Part shown: positions 1 through 10,516 of the stretch, one piece after another | Layout: each line of letters opens with the position of its first letter | How positions within the stretch are numbered: the stretch's first letter is position 1 | Source: Hirschia maritima DSM 19733 | GTDB lineage: Bacteria > Pseudomonadota > Alphaproteobacteria > Caulobacterales > Hyphomonadaceae | Direction of reading: 5' to 3' | DNA: 64,000 nt | NCBI RefSeq assembly: GCF_000378345.1 | Contig: NZ_KB899547.1 | Coordinates: 124,001-188,000, forward strand | Notes under the pieces: model-generated | Told to the model about the DNA's origin: nothing | Databases searched by the model: none | The model's input: the letters and a program-made list of their open reading frames with translations, nothing else | Position numbers and translations under genes: made by a program

Positions 1-1
1 G

Positions 2-679
2 GAACGTGGTTTCTCTTTCATGCGTGACGGTCCATTGGATATGCGGATGGAACAGCGAGGGCCGTCTGCTGCGGATGCTGTGAACTTGATGTCTGAAAAA
101 GATTTGGCGGCCATCTTTCATTTTTATGGCGAAGAGCCAGCCTCTCGTCGAATTGCGAAGCAGATCGTAAAGCGTCGCGACGAAGAAAAATTTACGCAAA
201 CACTAGATTTGGCAAATTTGATTGAAGCCAGTGTTGGTGGGCGTCGAGGGAAGAAAACTCATCCGGCTACGCGTGTCTTTCAGGCGCTGCGTCTTTATGT
301 AAATGACGAATTGGGCGAGTTGGTACGTGCACTGGTGGCGAGCGAAGAGGTCATCAAATCTGGTGGTCGTCTAGTTGTTGTGACTTTTCACTCACTGGAA
401 GATCGCATCGTGAAAACTTTTCTACGTGAGCGCGGTGGTGCTATGGGTGGTGGATCACGACATGCACCTGAAGTTAAAGCGAAAAATGCTCCTACTTTTG
501 AATTGGTTGCTCGAAAAGCAATTGATCCAACCGACGATGAAGTGTCTGCTAATCCAAGGTCTCGTTCTTCAAAATTACGTTGGGCTATCCGCACAGATGC
601 TCCTGCATGGGGTGAGCACTCTGGATTGAACTCCCGCATTCCAACATTGGATGTTTTGGAGGCGTTACTCGCGAAATGA
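2..679 (+). CDS. rsmH: RsmH, 16S rRNA C1402 N4-methyltransferase (5' truncated)
   Basis: This is the C-terminal part (about 225 residues) of the SAM-dependent methyltransferase that methylates N4 of C1402 in 16S rRNA. The reading frame is open at the window edge, so the N-terminal SAM-binding third lies upstream; the full family is about 300-320 residues. Visible family motifs are [15 protein letters not shown] near the left edge, the [19 protein letters not shown] segment, [12 protein letters not shown], and the conserved tail [12 protein letters not shown]. It is normally the second gene of the dcw operon after mraZ. Its stop overlaps the ftsL start (ATGA), which implies translational coupling. 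The identification is very safe; only the start is unknown. Confidence 0.97.
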   Translation, partial: ERGFSFMRDGPLDMRMEQRGPSAADAVNLMSEKDLAAIFHFYGEEPASRRIAKQIVKRRDEEKFTQTLDLANLIEASVGGRRGKKTHPATRVFQALRLYVNDELGELVRALVASEEVIKSGGRLVVVTFHSLEDRIVKTFLRERGGAMGGGSRHAPEVKAKNAPTFELVARKAIDPTDDEVSANPRSRSSKLRWAIRTDAPAWGEHSGLNSRIPTLDVLEALLAK

Positions 680-981
680 AACGCCTGATCGTCATATCCC
701 TTTTTGTGATCGCTTTGTTGTCGGTATCTGTGTACCGCGCAAAAGAAGGTGCGCAGGAATCTGAGGCGAAGATTGCTCAGCTTGAAAAAGAGATAGCTGC
801 TGAAAAAGAGGATTTGCGCGTTTTAAAGGCTGAGGAAGCGCATCTTTCGCGTCCTGAGCGTATCGGACAATTGGCAAGTGAAAAATTAGGTATGGGGCCC
901 GTGCGTCCAGAACAAATGTCTGGCGAAGTTGCGTTTGATACTAAGCCGGTGGATGAAGTTGCCAAGGAGGCTGCTCAATGA
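676..981 (+). CDS. ftsL: FtsL-like cell division protein
   Basis: A 101-residue bitopic membrane protein. Residues about 1-20 form one hydrophobic segment ([17 protein letters not shown]). Residues about 28-65 form a charged heptad-like coiled coil ([18 protein letters not shown]), followed by an [15 protein letters not shown] motif typical of alphaproteobacterial FtsL. FtsL forms the FtsQLB divisome subcomplex with FtsQ and FtsB in the inner membrane. The assignment rests on position between rsmH and ftsI plus topology, because FtsL sequences diverge strongly. It overlaps rsmH by ATGA at its start and ftsI by ATGA at its end. Confidence 0.9.
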   Translation: MKRLIVISLFVIALLSVSVYRAKEGAQESEAKIAQLEKEIAAEKEDLRVLKAEEAHLSRPERIGQLASEKLGMGPVRPEQMSGEVAFDTKPVDEVAKEAAQ

Positions 982-2657
982 AGTTGAGTAATTCTCTGAT
1001 CCATTCCTTGCATTTTGATGGTGCTGGTGACCGATGGGCGAGCATCCGGGCGGTAAGTGTTGCTGGTGTGGTTGCGCTTATGTTTGCGGTTGTGACATGG
1101 AGAGCCACAACAATTGCTTTGGGCGGTACACATGAGACGAGTGTCGCTTCTAAAACGGTTCAAATTGCCGCCAAACGTGCGGATATTGTGGACCGCAATG
1201 ATGAATTGCTAGCGACTTCACTGACCATTGATAGTTTGGCAGCTGCGCCTCAGGAAATTTGGGATGCGCGTGAAGTTGCTGATGGGCTCGCTACAGTTTT
1301 TCCTGATCTAAATGTCGAGCGATTAGTGGCACGCCTTCAGGATCCGGATCGAAAGTTTGTATGGATCCGCCGTAAAGTGTCACCTCGTCAGCGCCAAGCT
1401 GTATACGATTTAGGGCTTGAGGGTTTGCGTTTTGAAAAAGAAGTTCAACGCATTTATACTGGCGGTTCTCTTGCGGGGCACTTAATTGGATACACAAATG
1501 TCGATTCAAAAGGCATTTCTGGATTGGAGTTGGCCCATCAAGAACGCTTGGCTGCGGGTGCTGCGCCACTAAAACTGACAATTGATACAGGCGTTCAATT
1601 TGCGCTGGAGGATGAGCTAAACTTTGCCGCTGAAGCCTTTAATATTAAAGGTGGTTCGGGGATTGTGCTGGATGTAAAAACCGGAGCTGTCCGTGCTGTT
1701 GCTTCTTGGCCGACTTTTGACCCTAATCGTGCGGGTGATGCTGTTGATGATCAGAGATTGAACCGTGCGATTAATGGTGTGTTTGAGCTTGGTTCAGTGT
1801 TCAAACCTTTGACAGTTGCTGCGGCTTTGGATGCGGGTGTATTGCGTCCCACTGAAAAGTTTAATGTGGCTAGAAATCTTCAATTTGGTTCGATCACGAT
1901 TAAGGATCGTCATCCAATTAGTTCTGTTGCAACTGTCACTGATATTTTGGCGCATTCTTCAAATGTTGGAACGGTGAAAATCTCTCAATTATTGGATTTG
2001 CGTCAACAAAAAGAGTTTTTGGACAGTCTTGGATTGTTGTCTCGTCCGCAAATCGTATTTCCTGGCGCTGCCGCACCAATTTTACCACCAGAGTGGAATG
2101 AATTGTCTGGTGCCACAATTTCATATGGGCATGGTTTAGCTGTTTCGCCATTGGCGCTAGCAGCTGCATTCACGGCAATTGCAAATGACGGTGAAATGGT
2201 ACGTCCACGTTTCATCGAGCCAGAGCCAGAAGATGAAATTGATCTAACCCGAGTGATTTCCGCACCTACCGCTCGTGTTATCGCGGAAATGATGCGCACA
2301 ACAGTCGTAGAAGGCACGGGAACCAGAGCGGATGTCTATGGGTATGAAATAGCGGGCAAAACTGGAACCGCAGAGAAGCCGGGACCTGATGGTTATGATT
2401 ATGATCGCAATATCTGTTCTTTTGTGTCCTTCTTTCCTGCATCTCGCCCTGAATATGTCGTTTTGATTGTTTTGGATGAACCCGAGGCGAGAGAAGGTGA
2501 AGGTAAAACAGCTGCGATGAATGCTGCACCTCTTACGGGGCGTTTAATTGCGCGTATTGCGCCAATGCTGGGTGTCGATCCTGTTTTAGAAAAACGTCGT
2601 TCAACATCACAAAAAGCATCAGGTGTACGCACCGTATCAGATGAGAGGGCGCTATGA
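978..2657 (+). CDS. ftsI: FtsI/PBP3, septal peptidoglycan transpeptidase
   Basis: A 559-residue class B penicillin-binding protein that crosslinks septal peptidoglycan with FtsW. One transmembrane segment lies at about residues 26-47, then the PBP dimer (pedestal) domain, then the transpeptidase domain. The three active-site motifs are all present: SVFK with Ser273/Lys276, SSN at about 327-329, and KTGT at 461-464. Its length is normal for the family. The start overlaps the ftsL stop (ATGA) and the end overlaps murE (ATGA). It is the expected beta-lactam target; nothing looks degenerate. Confidence 0.98.
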   Translation: MKLSNSLIHSLHFDGAGDRWASIRAVSVAGVVALMFAVVTWRATTIALGGTHETSVASKTVQIAAKRADIVDRNDELLATSLTIDSLAAAPQEIWDAREVADGLATVFPDLNVERLVARLQDPDRKFVWIRRKVSPRQRQAVYDLGLEGLRFEKEVQRIYTGGSLAGHLIGYTNVDSKGISGLELAHQERLAAGAAPLKLTIDTGVQFALEDELNFAAEAFNIKGGSGIVLDVKTGAVRAVASWPTFDPNRAGDAVDDQRLNRAINGVFELGSVFKPLTVAAALDAGVLRPTEKFNVARNLQFGSITIKDRHPISSVATVTDILAHSSNVGTVKISQLLDLRQQKEFLDSLGLLSRPQIVFPGAAAPILPPEWNELSGATISYGHGLAVSPLALAAAFTAIANDGEMVRPRFIEPEPEDEIDLTRVISAPTARVIAEMMRTTVVEGTGTRADVYGYEIAGKTGTAEKPGPDGYDYDRNICSFVSFFPASRPEYVVLIVLDEPEAREGEGKTAAMNAAPLTGRLIARIAPMLGVDPVLEKRRSTSQKASGVRTVSDERAL

Positions 2658-4099
2658 AATTAAGCCAAGTCTTTGAAAATGCACCTGATTGGGAATTTAC
2701 AGGTCTAACCAGTGATAGCCGAAAAGTAGCCCCAGGGTTTGTGTTTGCCGCTATAAAAGGCACAGTTTCGGATGGCCGCGACTTTATTCAATCAGCTATT
2801 GATAAAGGTGCAGTGGCTATCCTTACTGATGAACGTGAAGGTGAGTGGGACATTCCCGCTGTTAAGGTTGCAGAACCACGTCTTGTGTTGGCAAATGCTG
2901 CAGCCGCTTTTTATGGCGTCCAGCCAGAAACTATGGTTGCTGTGACAGGTACAAACGGAAAATCTTCAACTGTCGATTTTCTACGTCAGATTTGGGAAGA
3001 TATCGGGCTTGTATCAGCGTCTGTTGGGACTTTAGGCGCAGTTGGTCCATCCGGTGCAGTTGAGCTAGGGCATACAACGCCTGATCCTGTCGCCGTGCAA
3101 TCGACCTTGGCTATTTTGGCAAAAGAAGGGGTAACGCATTGCGCTATGGAGGCTTCTTCACACGGCCTTGCGCAATATCGTATGCACGGTGTTAAGCTTG
3201 CGGCAGGTGCTTTCCTCAACCTGTCTCAGGATCATTTGGATTATCACAAAGATTTAGATGATTATTTTACTGCCAAGATGAAGCTGTTTACAGAGCTTGT
3301 GCCGGAAGGCGCACCGGCAGTTATCAATGCAGATAGTGATATGAAAGATAAGGCTTTGGCAGTGGCAGAAGCTGCTAATTTAAAGCCATTCACTGTTGGG
3401 TGGCGTGGCGATCATCTTTGGATTGATGAGATCACACCGCGTAATACAGGGCAAAAGCTACAATTGCAGTGGGAAACTGATGACGGTGATAAGGAAACTA
3501 TCGTCAACCTGCCTCTCATAGGTGAGTTTCAGGCATTGAATGCGTTAACAGCTGCTGGATTGGCTATGTCATTGGGCGCTGAACCTACATCTGTTTTTAG
3601 CGCTATGGAAAAACTGAAGGGTGTTAAAGGGCGTCTTGAGCTTGTTGCGGAAACACAAAATGGCGCTGGTGTATTTGTTGACTTTGCACACACGCCTGAC
3701 GGTCTGGATGTATTGCTGCGTGCGGCACGCCCACATGCTGCTGGCCGTGTGATCTGTGTGTTTGGCTGTGGTGGTGACCGTGATGCAGGCAAACGTCCAA
3801 TTATGGGTGAAATCGCCTCAAAGTTTGCTGATGAAGTGATTGTTACAGATGATAACCCGCGCTCGGAAGATCCCGCTTCAATTCGCGCGGCTATCATGAA
3901 GGGTGCGCCAAACGCCACTGAAATTGAAGGTCGAGCCGAAGCAATTAAAGAGGGTATTTCTCGCCTGCAAAAAGGCGATGTACTGATGATCGCTGGTAAA
4001 GGGCATGAAACTGGGCAGATCATCAAGGGTGAAGTTTTCCCATTCTCCGATCATGAAGCCGCGCTTTCTGCACTTGCTGAATTGGAGGGTGGTCAATAA
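2654..4099 (+). CDS. murE: MurE, UDP-MurNAc-tripeptide synthetase (meso-DAP adding)
   Basis: A 481-residue cytoplasmic ATP-dependent Mur ligase that adds the third stem-peptide residue. The ATP loop GTNGKSS is at about residues 99-105. The DNPR motif at about 400-403, followed by SED, is the family signature for meso-diaminopimelate rather than lysine, so the cell wall is the Gram-negative mDAP type. N-terminal, central and C-terminal Mur ligase domains are all represented at normal length. The gene overlaps ftsI by four bases, and murF starts within its stop codon (TAATG). Confidence 0.98.
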   Translation: MKLSQVFENAPDWEFTGLTSDSRKVAPGFVFAAIKGTVSDGRDFIQSAIDKGAVAILTDEREGEWDIPAVKVAEPRLVLANAAAAFYGVQPETMVAVTGTNGKSSTVDFLRQIWEDIGLVSASVGTLGAVGPSGAVELGHTTPDPVAVQSTLAILAKEGVTHCAMEASSHGLAQYRMHGVKLAAGAFLNLSQDHLDYHKDLDDYFTAKMKLFTELVPEGAPAVINADSDMKDKALAVAEAANLKPFTVGWRGDHLWIDEITPRNTGQKLQLQWETDDGDKETIVNLPLIGEFQALNALTAAGLAMSLGAEPTSVFSAMEKLKGVKGRLELVAETQNGAGVFVDFAHTPDGLDVLLRAARPHAAGRVICVFGCGGDRDAGKRPIMGEIASKFADEVIVTDDNPRSEDPASIRAAIMKGAPNATEIEGRAEAIKEGISRLQKGDVLMIAGKGHETGQIIKGEVFPFSDHEAALSALAELEGGQ

Positions 4100-5535
4100 T
4101 GGTTGATACTCTCTGGACAGCACAAGAAATAGCAGACGCTGCAGGTGGTGTCTTATCCGGCGATTGGGCGGTCAGCGGCATTTCCATCGATAGCCGGGAA
4201 GTGGCTAAAGGCGATTTATTTGTTGCTCTAAAAGATCAGCGCGACGGACATGAGTATGTTGGCATGTCTCTGGAGAAGGGAGCGGCTGGTGCGCTTGTTT
4301 CTAAAGATGATATGGGTGTGCCGTGTGTAAAGACTGATGATACGCTTGAAGCTCTTGTAAATTTGGGATTAGCCGCCAGAGAGCGCTCTAATGCTATCCA
4401 TGCTGCGATCACTGGATCAGTTGGGAAGACCAGCGTTAAAGAAATGATTGCACAGATTTTCCGTTCCAAAGGAAAAGCGCATTGGAATGTGAAATCTTTC
4501 AATAATCACTTTGGTGTACCTTTAACTTTGGCTCGCATGCCGCGTGATACTAAGCGTGCTATCTTCGAAATTGGTATGAACACTCCGGGTGAAATTGCAC
4601 CTCGATCACGTATGGTTCGACCCCAAATAGCCTTGGTAACAAAGATTGCTGGTGCTCACCTTGAAGGCATGGGCACTATCGAGGCGGTTGCAGATGAAAA
4701 ATCAGATATTTTCTGCGGCTTGGAGCCAAATGGTGTAGCGATTTTGCCGCGTGAAGATGCTTTTTTTGATTATATGAAAGCGCGAGCTTTTGATGCTCAG
4801 CCCACAGCTTCTCTTTTATCATTTGGAAGTGCGGGAAGTGAAGCTGATGCTCGCCTGTTATCTTTTGAAGCTGATGGAAATAAATCTCGCGGGACGGCGG
4901 ATATTTTAGGTGAAGAAGTCAGTTTTGAACTTGATGCTATAGGAGAGCATTGGGGATTAAATGCTGTTCTTGCAATTCTGGTGGGCCGCCTGTCAGGCAT
5001 GACTGCTCAAGAGGCAGCTGATGGCCTCAAAGGATATCGTCCTCCAGCGGGGCGCGGTGCGGCCGAAACTCTCAAAATGCCTTTTGGCGAAATCACACTT
5101 CTTGATGATGCTTATAATGCAAATCCCGAAAGTATGCGTGCTGGATTAGCGGCACTCGGGCAACGCGATGGTCGTAAGATTGCGATCCTTGGAGAGATGA
5201 AAGAATTAGGTCCGGATGCGGATAAATTACACGCTGAGTTGAAGCAGCCAATTTTGGACGCTGGTGTGTCTGAGCTATTCTTAGCTGGCGATGGATTGTT
5301 ACCGCTCCGTAATAATTTTCACGAAAGTCAAAACGAACCGGGGGTTTGTTGGACGTCAACCTCAAAAGAACTACTTTTATTGGTTAATAAATCGTTAATA
5401 AGTGGTGATGTCGTCTTGATTAAAGGCTCGAATGCGTCCGGAATAGCAACTATTGCAAATGCTTTGAGAGAAGTTTCTCTGAGCGAAGAAGGAAGAGTTA
5501 ATCAAATGTCTAATTCTGAAGGGAGAGGTGCATAA
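4099..5535 (+). CDS. murF: MurF, D-Ala-D-Ala-adding ligase
   Basis: A 478-residue cytoplasmic ligase that joins D-Ala-D-Ala to UDP-MurNAc-tripeptide, completing the pentapeptide. The ATP loop GSVGKTS is at about residues 106-112. Other Mur ligase signatures are [12 protein letters not shown] and [13 protein letters not shown]. The last 30 or so residues (after [10 protein letters not shown]) are polar and not part of the conserved fold. Its ATG sits inside the murE stop codon (TAATG) and its stop overlaps the mraY start in the same way, so expression is coupled within the dcw operon. Confidence 0.98.
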   Translation: MVDTLWTAQEIADAAGGVLSGDWAVSGISIDSREVAKGDLFVALKDQRDGHEYVGMSLEKGAAGALVSKDDMGVPCVKTDDTLEALVNLGLAARERSNAIHAAITGSVGKTSVKEMIAQIFRSKGKAHWNVKSFNNHFGVPLTLARMPRDTKRAIFEIGMNTPGEIAPRSRMVRPQIALVTKIAGAHLEGMGTIEAVADEKSDIFCGLEPNGVAILPREDAFFDYMKARAFDAQPTASLLSFGSAGSEADARLLSFEADGNKSRGTADILGEEVSFELDAIGEHWGLNAVLAILVGRLSGMTAQEAADGLKGYRPPAGRGAAETLKMPFGEITLLDDAYNANPESMRAGLAALGQRDGRKIAILGEMKELGPDADKLHAELKQPILDAGVSELFLAGDGLLPLRNNFHESQNEPGVCWTSTSKELLLLVNKSLISGDVVLIKGSNASGIATIANALREVSLSEEGRVNQMSNSEGRGA

Positions 5536-6737
5536 TGCTTTATCTATTCTTAGCACCACTTGCCGAAGACTATGGTTTTCTCAACCTTTTCACATATCTG
5601 TCATTCAGATCTGGTGGAGCGTTGCTAACAGCATTACTCGTCGGCATTCTGTTTGGTGACGTGATGATCAACTGGTTGCGCTCTCGGCAGGGAAAAGGCC
5701 AACCTATCCGTGATCTTTCATTAGAAGCGCAAATGTCCAAACAGGGCACTCCAACTATGGGCGGATTTATAATCTGGTTATCCATGTTGGTTGGAACGCT
5801 GCTGTGGTGTGATCTCACAAACCCGTATGTTTGGGTTGTTCTGTTTGTGACACTGACATTCGCCTTTATCGGTTTCCTTGATGATTATGCAAAAGTAGCC
5901 AAACAATCGACAGATGGTGTTTCAAGTATGCTTCGCTTGGGGATTGAATTCTCAGTTGCTGCTATAGCATGTGCCTTCATTATGGGATTGCACGGAGCGC
6001 ACACACCACTTGGCTATGCTGAGTGGGGAAGTTTAAATGAAATTTCACAAGCGATTGCGTCACTAGCACCAACTACAACGGCAGATCCAAATCCGCAAAG
6101 CGCGGCAGGTGGAGTCGCTATTCCCTTTGTAAATGATTATTTCTTCCCATTGGGTGGATTGTTCATAGCGTTTGGAATGATTGTTATCGTAGGTTTTGCC
6201 AATGCGGTGAATTTCACAGATGGTTTGGATGGTCTTGCGATTGTTCCAACGATCTTTTCTGCCATGGCTTATGCTTTAATTGCCTATCTAACAGGTAACT
6301 TCGTGTTTGCCGAATATTTGGGTATTCAGTTCACACCAGGAACAGGTGAATTGGCAGTATTGCTCTCTGCGTTGATCGGCGCGGGTATGGGCTTTTTATG
6401 GTACAACACATTCCCTGCAAAAGTATTTATGGGGGACACAGGATCATTGGGTCTTGGTGGATTGCTTGGTGTTGTAGCCGTTGCGGTGAAACATGAATTT
6501 GCTTTGGTAATCATCGGCTTCCTGTTTGTCTTGGAAGTGATGTCAGTGATGATGCAGGTCGGGTATTTCAAGTTAACTCGCAAATTAACAGGTGAAGGCA
6601 AGCGCATTTTTAAAATGGCTCCTTTGCACCACCATTTCCAAAAAGATGGCTGGCCAGAAACCCGTGTTGTGGTGCGTTTCTGGATCCTATCAGCGGTATT
6701 TGCGCTGATTGGTCTGGCCACGTTGAAACTGAGGTAA
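5535..6737 (+). CDS. mraY: MraY, phospho-MurNAc-pentapeptide translocase
   Basis: A 400-residue polytopic inner-membrane enzyme that transfers phospho-MurNAc-pentapeptide to undecaprenyl phosphate to make lipid I. The catalytic DDYAK (D116, D117), the NFTDGLDGL loop, the [10 protein letters not shown] motif and the HHH motif at residues 365-367 ([14 protein letters not shown]) are all visible. Compared with the usual ~360 residues it is longer, with an extra periplasmic/loop stretch around residues 150-200 rich in Ala, Thr and Pro, a difference also known in other alphaproteobacteria. It overlaps murF by TAATG. Confidence 0.98.
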   Translation: MLYLFLAPLAEDYGFLNLFTYLSFRSGGALLTALLVGILFGDVMINWLRSRQGKGQPIRDLSLEAQMSKQGTPTMGGFIIWLSMLVGTLLWCDLTNPYVWVVLFVTLTFAFIGFLDDYAKVAKQSTDGVSSMLRLGIEFSVAAIACAFIMGLHGAHTPLGYAEWGSLNEISQAIASLAPTTTADPNPQSAAGGVAIPFVNDYFFPLGGLFIAFGMIVIVGFANAVNFTDGLDGLAIVPTIFSAMAYALIAYLTGNFVFAEYLGIQFTPGTGELAVLLSALIGAGMGFLWYNTFPAKVFMGDTGSLGLGGLLGVVAVAVKHEFALVIIGFLFVLEVMSVMMQVGYFKLTRKLTGEGKRIFKMAPLHHHFQKDGWPETRVVVRFWILSAVFALIGLATLKLR

Positions 6738-6744
6738 TGCAAGC

Positions 6745-8166
6745 ATGATCCCTGTTTCCGTATACAAAGGCAAAGATGTAGCTCTATTCGGCTTAGGCCG
6801 GACTGGAATCTCAGCAGCCAAAGCACTGACTGCGGGTGGTGCCCGTGTTCATGCTTGGGATGATAACGAAGTTACGCGTGAGAAAGCTGAAGCTGAAGGC
6901 CTGACTGTATCAGATATTAATAAGATGGACTGGCAGAAGTTCTCTGCTTTGGTTTTATCACCAGGTGTTCCTTTTAAATATCCTGAGCCACACCGTGTTG
7001 TGAAAATGGCTCAAATGGTGGGTGTGCCTGTGGTGGGAGACATGGAATTGTTCGCACGTGCTGTTGCGGAACTACCAACGCACGCTCGTCCCAAAATAAT
7101 TGGAATTACCGGCACAAACGGAAAATCAACAACGACTTCACTCATCGGCCATATCTTGAATAAAGCAGGCCGCGATGTGCGTGTGGGCGGTAATATTGGT
7201 GTGGGCGTTCTTGACCTTAAAGCGATGAATGCAAACTCCATATATGTGCTGGAGCTTTCATCTTATCAGTTGGATCTTATTGATAGCTTGCGCTGTGATG
7301 TTGCTGTGTTCTTGAATGTTTCACCAGATCATTTGGATCGTCATGGTGGCATGCAGGGATATGTAGCCGCAAAGAGCCGCATTTTCCGCAATCAGACGCA
7401 AGCTGACACCGCCGTCATTGGGGTGGATGATATGCGTACACAAATTTTATGTACGCGTCTGGCCGCCGAAAATACACGCCGTGTTTGCCCGGTATCTGCT
7501 GATATGGCTTTGGGGCGTGGGGTTTCTGTTCTTGATGGTGTGTTGACTGACAGTTTGTCTGGCCATGCAGAGGCTTCAGTTGATTTATCATCAGCGAGAG
7601 CTTTACCTGGACAGCACAATCACCAGAACGCCGCAGCGGCATATGCTGCATGTCAGGCGCTAGGATTGGATGCCTCAGAAATTGTGGACGGCCTAAACAC
7701 TTTCCCTGGACTCGAGCATCGCCTTGAAAGTGTTGGAATGGTTGGTGAGGTTGCTTTCGTAAACGACTCCAAAGCCACAAATGCACAAGCTGCAGAGCAA
7801 GCATTGAGAGCATATCCAAACGCTTTTTGGATAGCAGGTGGGCGTGCAAAGGATGATGGCATTGATGCGCTGGAGCCGCATTTTGAGAACATATCAAAAG
7901 CCTATCTAATCGGGGATTCCATGAAGGAATTCAGCGAAGTGATGAAGGGCAAAGCAAAGACGCAAAATTGTCAGACATTGGATGTGGCAGTGACTGCCGC
8001 TTATCGTGATGCACTTGAATCGGGTATTAAAAATCCAGTTATTCTATTCTCGCCTGCTTGTGCGAGTTTTGATCAATTTAAAGACTTTGAAGCACGTGGG
8101 CATGCTTTTAAAAATGAAGTGCATGCAATTCAAATGGACGCCAAAAAAAAGACTAAAATCGCTTGA
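6745..8166 (+). CDS. murD: MurD, D-glutamate-adding ligase
   Basis: A 473-residue cytoplasmic ligase adding D-Glu to UDP-MurNAc-L-Ala. The N-terminal Rossmann region starts with VALFGLGRTGIS. The ATP loop GTNGKST is at about residues 123-129. ELSSYQLD, VSPDHLDRHG and NDSKATN are standard MurD motifs. A GAGG Shine-Dalgarno lies just before the start and the gap to mraY is only 7 bases, so it belongs to the same transcript. Normal length, no oddities. Confidence 0.98.
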   Translation: MIPVSVYKGKDVALFGLGRTGISAAKALTAGGARVHAWDDNEVTREKAEAEGLTVSDINKMDWQKFSALVLSPGVPFKYPEPHRVVKMAQMVGVPVVGDMELFARAVAELPTHARPKIIGITGTNGKSTTTSLIGHILNKAGRDVRVGGNIGVGVLDLKAMNANSIYVLELSSYQLDLIDSLRCDVAVFLNVSPDHLDRHGGMQGYVAAKSRIFRNQTQADTAVIGVDDMRTQILCTRLAAENTRRVCPVSADMALGRGVSVLDGVLTDSLSGHAEASVDLSSARALPGQHNHQNAAAAYAACQALGLDASEIVDGLNTFPGLEHRLESVGMVGEVAFVNDSKATNAQAAEQALRAYPNAFWIAGGRAKDDGIDALEPHFENISKAYLIGDSMKEFSEVMKGKAKTQNCQTLDVAVTAAYRDALESGIKNPVILFSPACASFDQFKDFEARGHAFKNEVHAIQMDAKKKTKIA

Positions 8167-8195
8167 TATGAGGAAGAACGGGGAGATGGCAATTA

Positions 8196-9332
8196 ATGAC
8201 CAGCTTTGCACGTTCCGATAGATCTCTCATCGCTGAATGGTGGCGAACTGTTGATAAGATGATGTTGACGAGCCTCTTCCTTTTGATGGGAGTAGGCCTT
8301 CTTGTGTCTCTAGCTGCTGGGCCTGCGGCAGCTGAGAGAATTGGTTTTTCAGATCCTTATCATTTCGTTTATCGTCAAGCCTTTTTCATGACAGTATCAG
8401 CTGTATTACTGGTGGGAGCGTCGATACTGACACCTTCTTGGGCGAGGCGTGTGGCGGGCGTCATATTTATTGGTGGTTTCTTGCTGATGGCCTATATTTT
8501 GATGTTCGGACACGAAGCAAAAGGGGCCCAACGCTGGATCAGGATTGCGGGGTCCACATTTCAGCCCTCCGAGGTGGTCAAGCCCGCGCTGGTTTTGTTG
8601 ATCGGCTGGATATTAGCTCAAAGAGAAAATTTCCCCAATGCTCCTTGGACTATAGTTGCCTTTGCATTGTACGTTGCGACGATGGGGCTTTTGCTGTTGC
8701 AACCAGATGTCGGACAATCTGCATTGCTAACTGCTGGGTTCTTAGCAGCCTTCTTTGTGTCAGGTATTTCAATTTGGTGGGTACTGGGTTTAGGAGCAGG
8801 ATTTGTAGCTCTGGGAGGTGGACTTTTTGCTCTGTTTCCTCACGTAAGATATCGTGTGAATTCATTCCTCAACCCATCTGATTACGACACATATCAAGTT
8901 GATACAGCACGTGAGGCATTGGAGCGTGGTGGCCTGCTTGGGGCCGGTATGGGAGAGGGGCAGATAAAGCATAATCTGCCGGATGCGCATACAGATTTTA
9001 TCTATTCCGTCATAGGGGAAGAGTTTGGTCTTTTGGTGTGTCTGGCGCTTATTATATTATTTGCCGTAATTACTGTGAGAGGCATTTTCACAGCGTCACG
9101 GCATCCAGATCCATACCCCCGTGCAGCAGCTGTTGGTCTATTTACATTATTTGGCCTTCAAGCTGCCATTAATATCAGCGTGAATATCGCTCTGATTCCG
9201 AATAAGGGGATGACACTTCCGTTTATTTCCTCGGGAGGTAGCTCTTTGATGGGATCAGCGTTAACTCTTGGCTTTGCTTTGGCTTTAACCCGCCGACGGC
9301 CCGAAATTTCAATGAGACGGTTTATTCCATAA
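8196..9332 (+). CDS. ftsW: FtsW, SEDS-family septal glycosyltransferase
   Basis: A 378-residue polytopic SEDS protein (about ten transmembrane segments) that polymerises lipid II at the septum with FtsI. Family motifs seen are KGAQRWIRI followed by FQPSEVVKPA, then LLQPDVGQSALL, TDFIYSVIGEEFGL and the C-terminal NKGMTLPFISSGGSS. A GGGAGA ribosome-binding site precedes the ATG. The stop overlaps the murG start (TAATG). Its place between murD and murG marks it as FtsW rather than the elongation homologue RodA. Confidence 0.97.
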   Translation: MTSFARSDRSLIAEWWRTVDKMMLTSLFLLMGVGLLVSLAAGPAAAERIGFSDPYHFVYRQAFFMTVSAVLLVGASILTPSWARRVAGVIFIGGFLLMAYILMFGHEAKGAQRWIRIAGSTFQPSEVVKPALVLLIGWILAQRENFPNAPWTIVAFALYVATMGLLLLQPDVGQSALLTAGFLAAFFVSGISIWWVLGLGAGFVALGGGLFALFPHVRYRVNSFLNPSDYDTYQVDTAREALERGGLLGAGMGEGQIKHNLPDAHTDFIYSVIGEEFGLLVCLALIILFAVITVRGIFTASRHPDPYPRAAAVGLFTLFGLQAAINISVNIALIPNKGMTLPFISSGGSSLMGSALTLGFALALTRRRPEISMRRFIP

Positions 9333-10450
9333 TGACCAAAATATCTTCAAATGATTCTGCTCCATTGGTGATAGTCGCGGCTGGTGGAACCGGCGGCCAC
9401 ATGTTCCCTGCGCAGGCTTTCGCCGAGGAAATGGTGAAGCGAGGGTGGCGAGTTGGTTTGGTGACTGATGATCGGGGCATGCGCTACGTTGAGAATTTTC
9501 CTGCCGAGTGGATCGAGCAAGTTAAGGCGGCAACCATCGGTTCAAAGCGACCTGACAAATTATTGGCTGCAGCCTTTAAAATTCGGGCAGGGATTAGTGC
9601 AGCCAAGAAACATATGAAAAAGGTAAAGCCGGCTTTGGTTGCAGGGTTTGGCGGATATCCAAGTTTCCCGTCTCTATCGGCTGCCAAGGCGCTTAGAGTG
9701 CCGATTATAATTCACGAGCAGAATGCGGTTTTAGGGCGTGTGAATCGTGTGTTCGCTAATACTGCTGTGACAGTCGCGTCAGGGTTTGGAAGATTGGACA
9801 AAATTCCTGCTAATGCCGAGGGGCATCGTATTGAAGTGGGCAATCCAGTGCGTGCACCTATATTGACGGTACGAGATGTTCCATATCCAGAAGTAGGGCA
9901 AGATACTAAAATAAATTTGCTTGTGACAGGTGGTAGCCAAGGGGCCAAAATGTTTGGTGAGATTGTTCCGGCTGCTATTGGGTTACTACCGGAAGAGCTG
10001 CGTTTTAAGCTTCATATGGTGCAGCAAGTGCGTGAGGATCAGATAGAAGATGTACAAGCCATATACGATCAAGCTGGCGTCACGTGCGAATTAAAACCTT
10101 TCTTTTCTGATATGGATCAACGGTTAGCAGCGACCCATTTAGTTATTGCGCGTTCCGGGGCCGGAACAGTGACAGAACTAAGCGTAGCTGGGCGTCCAGC
10201 TATCTTGGTTCCGCTGGGAATCGCTATGGATGATCATCAGCGCGCGAATGCTGAAAGCTTGGAAGCTGGCGGTGGTGCGGATGTGATATTAGAGAAAGAC
10301 TTTACAGCAGACACTTTAGCACGCGTTCTAGAAGAAGCGTTGAGGGCTGAAGAAGAGTTGCAGTTGAGAGCTGCTGCCGCGAAGGCACTCGGCCCATTGA
10401 CGGCAACGAAAGAACTTGCCGACATTGCCATAAAAGCCGCAAACCTTTAG
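9332..10450 (+). CDS. murG: MurG, lipid II-forming GlcNAc transferase
   Basis: A 372-residue peripheral membrane GT-B glycosyltransferase that adds GlcNAc to lipid I. The N-terminal glycine-rich GGTGGH loop is at residues 18-23. HEQNAVLGRVNR, TGGSQGA and the UDP-binding RSGAGTVTELSVAGRPAILVP region match the family (the last is cited here as its parts RSGAGT and AGRPAILVP). It is coupled to ftsW by TAATG. A 66-base gap follows before murC, which may hold a weak internal promoter, though I see no clear one. Confidence 0.98.
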   Translation: MTKISSNDSAPLVIVAAGGTGGHMFPAQAFAEEMVKRGWRVGLVTDDRGMRYVENFPAEWIEQVKAATIGSKRPDKLLAAAFKIRAGISAAKKHMKKVKPALVAGFGGYPSFPSLSAAKALRVPIIIHEQNAVLGRVNRVFANTAVTVASGFGRLDKIPANAEGHRIEVGNPVRAPILTVRDVPYPEVGQDTKINLLVTGGSQGAKMFGEIVPAAIGLLPEELRFKLHMVQQVREDQIEDVQAIYDQAGVTCELKPFFSDMDQRLAATHLVIARSGAGTVTELSVAGRPAILVPLGIAMDDHQRANAESLEAGGGADVILEKDFTADTLARVLEEALRAEEELQLRAAAAKALGPLTATKELADIAIKAANL

Positions 10451-10516
10451 TGGTTTTAAGTTAAAAACGAATCTTGAATTCGGTACAAAAGTAGACCTTA
10501 GACTAGAGCAATCCTT

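Noticed and set aside
3529-4026. Antisense 165-residue open frame inside murE
   Set aside because: It lies wholly inside a clear essential gene and has the biased, repetitive composition of a shadow frame, with no start signal or family match.
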